Below are positions 34,807 through 45,024 of a DNA stretch of 63,504 nt, one piece after another. Both the position numbers and the translations under genes were made by a program. The stretch lies in contig JABANN010000136.1 of the NCBI GenBank assembly GCA_013115125.1, positions 1-63,504 on the forward strand. Direction: 5' to 3'. The notes beneath the pieces are model-generated. The model saw nothing but the letters and a program-made list of their open reading frames with translations, did no database searches and had not been told where the DNA came from. Origin of the DNA: Perkinsus olseni (lineage: Eukaryota; Perkinsozoa; Perkinsida). The stretch's first letter is position 1; each line of letters opens with the position of its first letter.

Positions 34807-34878
34807 GGGTGTGTAGCTCAGTGGTAGAGCGGCTGACTGCAGATCAGCAGGTCCTCGGTTCAAATCCGGGCGCGCCCT
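34807..34878 (+). tRNA. tRNA-Cys (GCA anticodon)
   Basis: Acceptor arms GGGTGTG and CGCGCCC pair with two G-T wobbles. D-arm AGCTCAGTGGTAGAGC; anticodon stem GCTGA/TCAGC around the loop CTGCAGA, anticodon GCA; T-arm CTCGG TTCAAAT CCGGG. No intron and no encoded CCA. Textbook cloverleaf. Confidence 0.97.
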
Positions 34879-35102
34879 CTTTTGCTCGCGTCACATTTTC
34901 ATTTCTGCGTTGGACTAAATTGCGAGTTATTGTAGTGAGTTGCCAGCAAGCATATTCTCATCACTGCCGCTCGGTCGACCACAATGCACTCGGTCAGCCG
35001 CCTTGAGTCTCAGGATCTGAGACGATAGCGTTCTCGGAGTTTGATCAAAAACTAGCCCACGCAGCGCAGTTTGTTTCTACTTTTTTGGGATTTGGGACTA
35101 GT

Positions 35103-37269
35103 ATGATGCGGTCCTTCCTCCCTGTCACTCGCCGATTCTGCTCTTCCTCCGCCGCTTCAGTCGCCACGCATACGCCGAGACCAGCCAAGGCGCCGCTGAG
35201 GAAGCCAGAATGGCTCAAAATGACATACCCGTAATTCCCGTTGTAGCAGCGCCGCGACGCTAGCATCTTTGAACCACTCGCGGATTTCGCCGAAACTCGC
35301 TTTCAGTAGCTTCCGTTGTCATCCGTTCATTTCCTTAGAGGATTGACCGACGATGGTCTCGTACGGTATCACAGCCTGAAGGCGAATATCAAAGCTACTG
35401 GGCTAGCCACAGTCTGCCAGGAGGCGAAATGCCCCAACATCGGTGAATGCTGGAGTGGAGGCACTGCCACTATAATGCTGATGGGCGACACTTGTACGAG
35501 GTGAGCGGAATTCCGTTCAGCGTCAAGTGGGGGACTGTATGGTATTCAGGGGATGCCGATTTTGCTCGGTGAAAACGAGTCGTAAGCCGCCTGCGTTGGA
35601 CGCCAGCGAGCCCTTGACTGTAGCGGAGACGATATCGAAGTGGAAGGGGGAGGATGGCAAGCAGCTGAGCTACATAGTAGCGACTCGAGTACGGGGCTAG
35701 GGTTCAGCTGGAGCTTCTGTAGGTGCTGACGAGCGTTGACCGCGATGACGTGCTGGACCAAGGCTCGGTACACATCGGTGAGACTGTGAGAAAGTTGAAG
35801 GAAAAGATGCCTGATCTGCTCGTTGAGGCCTTAGTGCCCGACTTCAAGGGCGACAGGTACGACTCTGTACGTAGGTTTATTGAGAGATACGGTATTGGTA
35901 GTTACTGTGTGAAGGAAGTAGCCACCAGCGGTTTGGATGTTTATGCTCATAACATAGAGACCGTAGAGAGGCTGACGCCCTCTGTGAGGGACCGCAGGGC
36001 AGGCTATCGCCAAAGTCTGCGTAATAATCTCATTATTGAGCTCGCGTGGGTAACCTTATCCCTTTGAAGGTACATTGGAGCTTGCGAAGGAGTACTGTCC
36101 TTCACTATTGACCAAGTCATCCATCATGCTGGGCCTGGGGGAACAGGATGCTGAGGTAGTGTGGAGGGTGATGAAGGGATGCGCCGCTTCATGATAGTCG
36201 TTAGGATGACGGCTAGAGTTACCGTTGGAAGTGCGGTCTGTGTCTTGTCTCAGCTCTGGGTGAGGGCAGTTGTATCGTTTTCGTCGACTCGCAGGCCAGG
36301 CCATTATATTACTCTTCCCCCTTATGTAGCGAAGAATAGTCCTAAGTAGCAATCGCAAGTGTGTCACCAAGTACCTGGGGCCGTGGCCCTTGTAGATTAT
36401 TCAGTTGGCATCATTCTTCAGTGCAATCTAGCGGCGTTTTCTCTCTCCCATTTCGTGGGCGTCATATGATTCTTCTAACCCTAAGGGATGCACTATCACT
36501 GGGCTGTCTCGGAGTCCACTGCGATCTGATACTGTCGTCTATTCTTGTATGGCCGCCCTAGCGCGTCGTGAGTTTCTGTTCAATGGTCGTAGGTTTCAGA
36601 CTGAAGCTGAAATGAGGCATGGCTCCATTGCTCATCAGGCTCTGTTCAGGTCGAACAAGCGATGCAGGATCTTCGAAGCTCTGGAGTAGATGTAGTGACG
36701 TTCGGACAGTAGGCCTCGCTGTGGGGTGATGGAATTTCGTGGCGCGTGACGTTTTTTGTTCAGGTATCTGCAGCCCACTAAGCATCACATGAGGGTTACA
36801 CGGTATGTGACACCGGAGGAGTTTAAGAAGTGGAAGACTGTTGCTGAGAGGATGGGCTTCATGTGAGAGGGGAGAATAAGTTGCATCTCTGCTCATAGAG
36901 GAATCTTTGTCTCACCCTGGCGGAATATCTTGGAGGTCGGAGTCGAACCACGATTAAGATATGACCACTAATTTCTTCCGAATGCGACTTCATCGTATTA
37001 GATTCCGAAAAAAAGGAAAAAATCTTTTTGATATTTTTTGGAATTTTTCAAATCACAGTATTTTCTTCGTGACAGCAGGAAGCCCCCTTTGTGCTGAGAA
37101 ACGTGGCGATTGTACCTTGCATGATGTATAAGGAAAGCTTCTGTCGAGAGAATATCCCTCCCTCAGGTACTGCGCCAGCGGCCCAATGGTACGAAGTAGC
37201 TACCGGGCAGGGGAGTACTATATGGAAGCGATGATACGGCAAAAGAAGATGAGAGGGGTTGTCGAGTGA
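35103..37269 (+). CDS. LIPA: Lipoyl synthase, nine exons
   Basis: Radical-SAM enzyme that inserts sulfur into octanoyl-lysine on lipoate-dependent proteins, in mitochondrion or plastid. Exons: 35103-35230 ([20 protein letters not shown], an organelle-type presequence, then LRKPEWLKM), 35339-35500 (auxiliary cluster [18 protein letters not shown]), 35550-35676 ([15 protein letters not shown], completing the CxxxCxxC cluster motif), 35723-35856, 35902-36020 ([20 protein letters not shown]), 36070-36155 ([15 protein letters not shown]), 36650-36708 ([16 protein letters not shown]), 36764-36862 ([20 protein letters not shown]), 37167-37269 ([20 protein letters not shown], stop). All junctions close. 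The 45-nt intron 35857-35901 is stop-free and a multiple of three, so its retention would keep frame. The intron 36709-36763 carries the shared motif; the 36863-37166 intron has an antisense B-box word. Whether it goes to mitochondrion or plastid cannot be told from sequence. Confidence 0.95.
36733..36751 (+). repeat. Intron motif copy 1
   Basis: AATTTCGTGGCGCGTGACG inside the 55-nt lipoyl synthase intron 36709-36763. Both splice sites are fixed by the conserved FGQ/YLQP junction, so the motif is certainly intronic. Confidence 0.97.
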
Positions 37270-37362
37270 TCTTGCAGTCCACATGTTTGTTTAGTGATTA
37301 GACTTTTTCTGGGGTCAGGAGGGAAGGCGTTCCCGGTGGAGGGGGAAGATTGGGGTCCACTT

Positions 37363-37382
37363 AATTTCGTGGCGCAGTGACG
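37363..37382 (+). repeat. Motif copy 2, upstream of a gene
   Basis: AATTTCGTGGCGCAGTGACG, the 20-nt form with an extra A. It lies 119-138 nt upstream of the ATG at 37501 and past the lipoyl synthase stop. It may be in an intron of the 5' untranslated region. Confidence 0.9.
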
Positions 37383-37446
37383 ATTTTGTGAGACTCACCT
37401 TTCTTGAGAAATATATCAATTTAGAGGTTGACTCTGGTTGTTATGG

Positions 37447-37466
37447 AATTTCGTGGCGCAGTGACG
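37447..37466 (+). repeat. Motif copy 3, upstream of a gene
   Basis: Identical to copy 2 over 20 nt; it ends 34 nt before the ATG at 37501. Confidence 0.9.
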
Positions 37467-37500
37467 CTAAGCCACCAGGTTTTGCTAGTATCTTAATCAC

Positions 37501-38773
37501 ATGCCGCTCGGTTCTTCGCCCTACTACTCCGCTGCTGGTTTCGGTGGCCCATTCTCAGCCTGGGTTAGCGGCGAGGAGGAAGTTCAGAAGGGCGCCTTCG
37601 ATAATGCTACCGTAATAATTTCGTGGCGCGTGACGGTTGAGTGTACTCGTTATGTGGTGTATGGTCAGGTTGCGGTGTCGCTGAGGAACGGTGTTACCAA
37701 CATCCGTGAAGGGAGGTTGGAATTCGATCTGGCGAATCCTCATTTTATAACGATTGACGGCAAGAAGCTTGCTATTGGTAAGGGCGCTGCCTTGAGGCGG
37801 CTTAGTGTTCAGAGGGTAGCCCACTCATCCTCGCTGTGATGGTGTACTGTGAACCGAGGTGAAGGCCACCAGGGGGCGCTAACTATTCGATTTGTTGTTG
37901 TATCTCTTTGTCGACTCAGAGGCTGCCCTCTGTAGCCTCCTCCTCCTCCTCCTCCTCCTCCTCCTCCTCTTCGGACTAGTAGTTAGCTATTGGGTAGTTC
38001 TTGGCCGTGATGGCTGCGAGCATGGACTTGACTGTTGTGAAGTCATGCATTGTCTTTAGTCGCCGCTGTCACCGTTCCTCGACCTCGTTCTACTACCTCC
38101 CTTCGTCATCACCCTGTAGGTATCGATAGCGATGAGGTCTCTCTGGAGCATGGCCCATCATGTGATGTCAATGTCGAGGAGCTTCCCAAAGTAGCGGTCG
38201 ATGCTGCTGCTGCCGCTGTAGCTGCTCCGGAAGGAACTCTCGGACGTAAAGTCCGCATCAATGTAAGTTGACGTGCGCACAGTGAAGATTTATAAGATAT
38301 CTGGAGGTCGCACCTTGAAAGATTCATTTTAGGTCGAGGGAGGTGACGACGCCGCGTTCGCAGCGTTAGAGAAGCTCGTGGCGGAGGCCAACCTCGGACC
38401 TCAACCGACTTTCGAGGAGAAGATGGACCAGGCTTTGGATGACTTCGCCGACAAAATGGACGATGCTTGTGATAGGTAGTGATGCGCTAAATGGGTGGAT
38501 GAATTTCGTGGCGCGTGACGGATGGTTACTGTCAGGCTGCAATCGTGGTTGGACAGTTGGGCTGAGGACCCAGCCACTTCACTTGAGGCGGAGGAAGCTC
38601 AGAAAGCCTCCCAAGGAACCCAAACTGGGGAGCACATAACCCTGGGCGTTGAGAAAGAGCAAGATAGCAAGAGTGAGCAAGGCGGCCAAGATGAGACAAA
38701 GAGCGAAGGCACCCAGACCACCCATGTTAAGACCAGCACCAAGCAAGGCGGAGAGGACTGGGTTGTACTATAA
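37501..38773 (+). CDS. Lineage-specific family protein, member 1
   Basis: Unknown function. Exons 37501-37611 (MPLGSSPYYSAAGFGGPFSA), 37669-37777 (VTNIREGRLEFDLANPHFIT, IDGKKLAIG), 38120-38262 (IDSDEVSLEHGPSCDVNVEE, an Ala-rich run), 38333-38475 (FEEKMDQALDDFADKMDDAC) and 38536-38773 (LQSWLDSWAEDP, then an acidic Lys/Gln/Thr-rich tail to DWVVL). The phase-1 intron right after ...IG is shared with the genes near 39.2 and 42.7 kb, which marks them as paralogs. Two of its introns (37612-37668 and 38476-38535) carry the 19-nt motif. A signal peptide is not evident; the C-terminal amphipathic WL-SW segment recurs in member 2. Confidence 0.65.
37617..37635 (+). repeat. Intron motif copy 4
   Basis: AATTTCGTGGCGCGTGACG, 5 nt after the donor of the 57-nt intron 37612-37668. 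Confidence 0.95.
37937..37970. repeat. TCC microsatellite
   Basis: About eleven CTC/TCC triplets within the intron 37778-38119 of the family member 1 gene. Polypyrimidine on the sense strand. Confidence 0.9.
38502..38520 (+). repeat. Intron motif copy 5
   Basis: AATTTCGTGGCGCGTGACG in the 60-nt intron 38476-38535 (GTAGTG to GTCAG) of the family member 1 gene. Identical over 19 nt to copies 1 and 4. Confidence 0.95.
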
Positions 38774-39233
38774 GAATAAGAATTCTTCGCTGTGCGCAGT
38801 GGGAATCTTTTGGTGATGAAGTTGCGATCTATACACCCCTTGTTTCTCTACTATTGTCTTTTTCTTGAGCCCACCATCAGAGCTGCTGTGGCAGCCATCC
38901 CTCAATGGTGACGCTCGTCATCGTCTGCCCTTTTGTAGCAACCCTATCGAAGCCTGTTGTGTGGGAGAGTTCTTCAATACTTGTGCCGCGAATCAGCGGC
39001 GTGTGATTGGTGATGGTGCGAAGTAAGATGGCAGTGTCTGCCGAATGCGGGCTCTGGAATCAACTCCTAGCACTTGGCCCTGGCTGGCTGCTCTCATTTC
39101 CCACCCCAGGGCTCTGTTGATGCTTTGACGGTTTCGGCATAGGGGCTCAGATGCTCTACCTTGAAGGGTATCTTTTGGTATCCTGTACTGTGCGCTAGTC
39201 GATTGAACGTAGTTGTTTATTTTTTGCATTTGG
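38774..39233. other. Spacer
   Basis: Between family members 1 and 2. No coding exon, RNA or repeat noticed. Confidence 0.4.
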
Positions 39234-40982
39234 ATGTTCTCTGGTCCAATCTACTACCACCGCACTCACGGCGATGGCTCTCACCCGTCTCACGGCGGCT
39301 ACGGGGCCGACCATCTCCAGGAGGAAACTCTGTCGTCGCAGTACTCTATGAAGTACGGTTGGAGTATCATTGATGATGTTAAGGTGAGCAGGCGCTGTGT
39401 GCATGCGTGCGGCTTTTGATACCAACTTTTCACCAGATTTCCACATTCATCGGACACACGTTGTCCGGGTCCCGGACAGGGACCATCTGTGTTAACACCG
39501 CCGAACCTCGTACAATGCTTTTCGAAGGTCGGCGATTCGGAATAGGTGAGCGGCATGCGGGAGGCGCCATCCCTCCGCTCAATAGCTATGGGTTGGGATC
39601 TTCGGATGGTACCGGGTAGTGATAAGTTAGGACTGAGAACTAGACTGCGACGTGAGGCTTTCGTGCCTCATAACGCCGCCAGCGGTATCTTCGTACCCTA
39701 CATACTTCTGAGAGGTCATAGTGCGCTAGAATGGGAATGGGCATCAGTAGCGGTTTCGATTCATGAGGGATGCTTGTCTATTGCGGAGGTGGGTGTTGAT
39801 GTTGCTGCCAGGTCCAGAGGACTACGTGCGCGTAGTGGTTGGGAGGTTCGATGCCTGTGCGGCCGACTATCTTCCAGCCGTTTTGTCACGTACTAGATAC
39901 TCGGACCGAAGGTCTACCATTATAAATGTAATAATCACGTTCAGTGTTATGCTGCTGCGATTAAGCTGCGTTTCGATTTGTGGATGGAGTGGTATGAATC
40001 TGGATGCGTATACTCGAATCCCGCGATAGAGCGTTCTAGCGATTATCCCCGGCCATACGTGCTGTGTCGTCGTTCTCTCGCTGTATGCTCTCGAGCGAGC
40101 GTACTAGAGCGACTTCGAAATGGCGGGTCCGAGCCACCTGTGGTTCAAGAGAAGATTATCATTGCTAGCTATATTCAGGTACCGTCCCATACTGAGACGG
40201 CCGACTTGTGCCGTATCATTACTTGGGCTAAGCTTTCAATGGGGAATAACTATAATCCCAAAGAGGAGGAGGAAGAGGAAGGGAGTGACGACATCTCTGG
40301 TGGTGCTGCTGAGGTCGCCGATGAGATCTACAATGCGTAATATAATCTTTTGCATACCAACTTTCCGACAAATCGTACCAATATAGGGCGAGCGAGTGGC
40401 TGAGTTCCTGGTTTGAGAAGTATGGCGGTCCGTCATCGCCAGCAGCCACTTCCAGTACGGCCTCGAGCTCTCATGTGAAGCATGGGGCGTCTGTCGGCAA
40501 GAGGACGGCCTCCGCGGACAGCACAGCATCGACGACTGCTTGCGCGGGGATAAGCGATGATTGTGCTGCTGTGAGGTGAGGACAGTCGGACCGAGAGGAG
40601 CTCAGCGGGACTGGTCGTGGTTGAAAGATTCCTGAGACTATGGGGACGTGATGATTTGTCATAGTTGCTTGTCGGTCGAAACCTACGTATGCAATATTGC
40701 CGTTTATAATGTAGTTCAACATAGAATAAACTTTCCTGCATGTAGTTTGATTATTATAGTGGTTCTCGCGATCATAGTTTCTTCACGGTTCTCGCTTCTG
40801 GAAAACGGCACTTCGCGTAGTGCGGGTATTCCCGGAAACTCCATTGACGTTGAGGTTCTCCACCGCAGGTCTCCCTCGACAGCTGAAGCTGCTGATTCCA
40901 AAATCACCAAGGGGCCTGCTAGGTCAAATACTGGGAGGCTGAGGAATCTTATGGATACTCTTACTGGTGGGTTGTTCTTTTA
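39234..40982 (+). CDS. Lineage-specific family protein, member 2
   Basis: Exon 39234-39383 reads MFSGPIYYHRTHGDGSHPSH then SMKYGWSIIDDVK. The next (to 39545) reads GSRTGTICVNTAEPRTMLFE, GRRFGIG and stops at the family phase-1 donor. After a gap an exon near 39812 reads PEDYVRVVVGRFDA, matching AEDSILVVVGEFDG of member 3. Then ETADLCRIITWAKLSMGNNY, an acidic run, AAEVADEIYNA, and after an intron ASEWLSSWFEKYGG with a Ser/Thr-rich tail. A further block to 40982 (RRSPSTAEAADSKITKGPAR, MDTLTGGLFF) may be its last exon. Function unknown. Exon edges between 39.9 and 40.2 kb are not resolved. Confidence 0.55.
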
Positions 40983-41045
40983 ATATTTTTTATCATTGCC
41001 ATTTTTATTGCTGCTTCCGTTCTGGATATCTATACGCTATTGTGA

Positions 41046-41612
41046 TGGAGTTCTTACAGGCGTTGTGTGGTGCAGATATATCGATCCATGATGTCACCCC
41101 TCGGAGGGAGGTTGATGGTGGAGACGTTGAGGCCGTCCCAGGTGAGCATCGTACAGGGTCTCTTACGTCGAGTGAAGTCCATTCGACGGGGTCCTAGCGG
41201 GTGGTTGGGGCGCCCCGAGAAAGTCTGGGTCTTTGAGAACGGGTTGTCATCCTTTTCGGTCGGAAAATTGGGTATCTTTCTTCAGGGTTCGAGTTGGAGA
41301 ATACGCCGGTCACGAAGACCTCGCAAGACGATGGAGCTGGGGACATCAGTCCATCTTGGTGAGCAGGGGGTAGAGACGACCAGTCGACGAGTAGGGGTTC
41401 TTGTTTCCTTCAGGCATGGCAGTGATTCTGGCGGAAGCTCACCCAAGGCGTTGCCAATCTTCGTGATTGAAGAGCCCACAGATGAGGCCTCTGCGGATTA
41501 TGGGGTAGCGGAAGAAGATGCGTCTCCCGTCTCGACCACGGCAAGTGAGCCGAGAACGCCTCGGAAGACTATCCATCTCGGCCCAGCGGAAGCTGCTAGT
41601 AGCCGGCCTTGA
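41046..41612 (+). CDS. Acidic Ser/Thr-rich protein, unknown
   Basis: MEFLQALCGADISIHDVTPR then REVDGGDVEAVPG joins across an intron to FELENTPVTKTSQDDGAGDI, SPSW, and after a short intron HGSDSGGSSPKALPIFVIEE, YGVAEEDASPVSTTASEPRT, ending AEAASSRP. The frame closes at both junctions. It is low complexity and likely disordered. It could be an independent gene or the 3' end of the preceding family member. Confidence 0.45.
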   Translation, partial: WSSYRRCVVQIYRSMMSPLGGRLMVETLRPSQVSIVQGLLRRVKSIRRGPSGWLGRPEKVWVFENGLSSFSVGKLGIFLQGSSWRIRRSRRPRKTMELGTSVHLGEQGVETTSRRVGVLVSFRHGSDSGGSSPKALPIFVIEEPTDEASADYGVAEEDASPVSTTASEPRTPRKTIHLGPAEAASSRP

Positions 41613-42744
41613 AGGCTGGCAAGAGCCTCCACATGGGGCTGTCCCTGTATCGTTGAATGCTGATCCAATTCTGAGCTACTCAGGTGACTCCACTACTACT
41701 GTGGAAGTCGGCGAGGCGACCGTCATGGTCGAGAATGTTATATCATAACGACCAGTGTGAATCGCTGGCTCTATTCATTTCTTCAAGGTCTCTAGTCTGC
41801 GTCGGAACGGGATTACTAACACATATCTTCTCACATTTCTTCTCACTTCCATACCTTGCCACATTCGTTGTTGTTGCTTTCTGCTGGCCTTACCAATTTT
41901 CCGCCGTATCATCGGGCGATGTAACTGTAAAGATACGTATAAGGTTGACCGGAGGAGGACTTACGGTCGACCTTTCTGAGTGTAGTGGCGAGTTTAATCT
42001 GAATACTGTTTTATCTTATCCCGTGGGGTGCTACACCTACTGCTGCTGCTACTACTACTGCTGCTGTTGTCGTCATCCCTCTCGTTGGTTGTTGAAAATT
42101 GTTGTTACCGATGCTAGTGTCCACGCCGTCTACCAGTGCAAATACAGCCATTTCTCTGACCCTCGAGGATTCGTGTTGTGACGATTTCGGGCGACTACTG
42201 TTTTTCTGGGCTGCTGCTGACAGCTTTGCTCCCAGTGTGGGCTGTATGCTTCGACGTTGGTTGCTTGTGAACATGAGGAAGAAATGCCTGGAACTGTCGA
42301 TCCGTAAGCTTGTTTTAATCTCCCCTATGTATTATTATCATATACCCCCCGATATGACTGAGGATGCAGAGGAACGACGGACAGAGGGGCAGAAGGATGA
42401 AGGTGGTTGGAGCATCATTGAAGGTGCTCAGGTAGTAGCTTGGGCCCTGCCTAGCTCACCAAGTTTGGGGATTAAACCCTCATGGTGACTTTCGGTCGGA
42501 TGTATCGATACCTCGGCCGCCGCCGAATTTAGATAGCCTTTAGTATATAGACATAGTAACAGGACTGCGTTGAATAGTGATAGGTCTAATAGTGATATAT
42601 AGACTAGTCTGGACTCACTCTTGTGACTTTTCATGCGCAGTGTGGCTTGATGGCTGCTCGGCACGTAGGCCAGCCTTGATTCACGACTCTAGCGTAGGCT
42701 GGATTTTGGGGGATTCTCTAGGTTTGCCTGATGAAGGACTCGGA

Positions 42745-43385
42745 GAGGCCTGATGATACCAGGAAGGGTATTGTCTGCGTGAATACGGCCAAACCGAGAG
42801 AGATTATTTTTGAAGGGATTAAATATCGGATAGGTAGGCGGAGATGACGTCTCCGCCAGGGACCGTCTTGTGTTCACTCAGGTGCAGAAGATTCCATTCT
42901 GGTAGTCGTCGGCGAGTTCGATGGGGAACGGGAGGTTGTTGGTGGCGATGACGAGCGGCCGACTGTGATGATCAAAGTGGGTCGAGGAATGGTGTGAAGT
43001 GAGCCCGTCTTTGGTAACGGTGTACTGCTCCAGGTTCCTTTGGTTGCCAATCTCGACGAGTTGAAACGGCTGGAAACATGGGCTCGTCTGTCGGTGGGAA
43101 AGGAGAGACTGCGAGTGCTGTTCCAGAAAAATGTTGAGAACGATGCAGGAGGGACTCACCCGGGAGGGAATCACCGGGAAGGGGGCTTGGCGACGAAGGA
43201 CGACGAGAGGTGTGTTGGGATGAGATCGAGTCTGGTTGAGAATGTTTCGCATCAGTGAGTCGTCTGTTGGCAAATCCGCGACGACCGTGGACACCGAACC
43301 GAGGGAGAAACACCAGGAGGCGAGTGAATCATCATCGGAGGGTGCGGTTGCTTCTGATGAGGAGTGGCCGAGTTCTGACGAGTAA
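42745..43385 (+). CDS. Lineage-specific family protein, member 3 (5' end unresolved)
   Basis: DDTRKGIVCVNTAKPREIIF, EGIKYRIG then the family phase-1 intron, AEDSILVVVGEFDGEREVVG, VMIKVGRGM, an intron, VPLVANLDELKRLETWARLS and VGKERLRVLFQKN, a Gly-rich stretch, a 48-nt intron, and an acidic Ser-rich tail (EASESSSEGAVASDEEWPSS, DE, stop). It aligns with member 2 at VCVNTA-PR, FEG-x3-x-IG, VVVG-x-FD and the TWA-LS block. A possible upstream exon near 41.93 kb (DVTVKIRIRLTGGGLTVDLS) is not linked. Function unknown. Confidence 0.55.
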
Positions 43386-43762
43386 GCATCGTTATGCTCA
43401 CCTATCACAATGGTCTCGGTAGTCATCGTCTTTGGCTCCTCGATAAGAGGTTGGGAATCATTGTCACCTCTTCTCAGGATCGCTTCTAGGATAATAGAGA
43501 ACAGCGACTGGGCGGCCCAATGCATCCAGTCTGGCGCGGGGCATCTGAAAGAGCTCATGCGAGGCTTTACAGGTGAGAACGATTCTTGAACGCTGTTGGG
43601 AAGCAATGATTCATTCTCGGATCATAGACTACTTGCTACTGTAGTGAGCGGCTCCCGTTCGCCTGAGATTGATAGCAGGTTAACTCTGGCGCGAGTACAA
43701 CCATTGCTTGATATCATAGAGGCAATGGTTCTCGCGCGTTAGCAGGTCCTGGGAGTATTGTC

Positions 43763-43888
43763 ATGTACATTTTAGATTATACAGTCCCCGAAGATTCTGC
43801 AGTAAAGGAGTCCGGATCTAGTGAAGACAATGAGGACGCTAAAGCTGTTTTTGGTAGGATTATGATTCCTGGTTCTCCTCAAGTGTGA
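43763..43888 (+). CDS. Possible acidic exon, unknown
   Basis: MYILDYTVPEDSAVKESGSS followed by EDNEDAKAVFGRIMIPGSPQ looks like protein and ends near a GTGTGAG donor. Downstream, 43915-44048 reads TPYVEVTLFTRRPSPDELFP. They may belong to the gene that continues to 46.4 kb, but I could not connect them. Confidence 0.3.
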   Translation: MYILDYTVPEDSAVKESGSSEDNEDAKAVFGRIMIPGSPQV

Positions 43889-45024
43889 GAATACGGGCCT
43901 GTAAAATGGCGTATTTTCACGAATGAGACACCATATGTTGAAGTGACTTTGTTCACAAGAAGGCCGTCACCCGATGAGCTCTTCCCGAGGTCGAATTGTT
44001 TCCGACAGAGCGTTATCTTTCCTCCCTCCAGCGTATTCGAATTTCTCCCGATAACTCGGTCGTAAGCGTTGGTCTCATTGTCTACAGTTGTAGACGAGGA
44101 CTTCACCTGCCCGATAATAGTGAGCCCGCGCCAGCCCTACAGCGAGGCTCACGAGACCTTGAAAGGCTCTATTCTCCCGCGCTAGGGGGGATGCTGTACG
44201 GTATTTACACATATTGTCATTTCGAATTTATCATCAGCATGCATCAAACTGAGATCAAATCATATTTGACTTGATATAACTGGCGTATTTTTTGAATTAT
44301 GCCGCCTTGTCCTTGAGATATCGACAGGATGGAACCTCAGAACGCCGCGACGCCAAGGATCTCTCGAGGACGGAATGATGACAAGGAAGCGACGTTTAGA
44401 TTGGTGAACCGTTGCTGACGGAGGATCAATGGTCAAATGGAAACTGTTACGCAGGTCTAAGACGACACACTATGTCCTCAGCTACAGCTGCCCCTACTCG
44501 AGCAAGAAGGGTTACGATTCCGTACTGATTTACCGCCATGATGATAGACACTGCGCAGGGACCCTTCACCGTGAACGCGGCACCAGGGCCACAGTCGGCG
44601 AACAGATACGGGGTACTTTCAAAGTTCGCTGAAAAATGTGATTTTTGCCAGCGAACGCCTGGCAAACATCAGACATATCACTTATCTTTTGGTCCTGCTT
44701 CGCTGAGTCCGCTGTCTTGGAAAGCCTGTGTAATATGACCTCGCTGTTCCACCACCCGGAGGGTATCATGAATGGAAGACTGAAGTTTCTTCTCTACGAT
44801 TGAGACTGATGTCGTTGCTTTTCCTGTAACGAGTTCTTGCGTGGTACAGAAGAGCACTAACTCTCAACCGCTATTTCTCGATCTTGATGGCTCAGTCGAC
44901 TTACAAGTAGTGTTTTGGAACGTAACCGAACTGGTTCCATCTGGGGGATGGGTCTAGTGATGGCGGCGATCGAACTTCGTATCTGGAGATCCTAGTGAGC
45001 GCGCATCTTCTACTTTCAGAGGGC

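Noticed and set aside
35195-35225. AGCCAGAATGGCTCAAAA, resembling the alveolate spliced leader
   Set aside because: It mismatches the leader core and is coding sequence for RKPEWLKM in lipoyl synthase.
36905-37010. Possible minus-strand tRNA in a lipoyl synthase intron
   Set aside because: The T-stem and acceptor pair poorly and no anticodon stem is convincing; kept only as a relic under findings.
40250-40290. GGAGGAGGAAGAGGAAGGG purine run
   Set aside because: It encodes an acidic Glu run in a coding exon; not a separate element.
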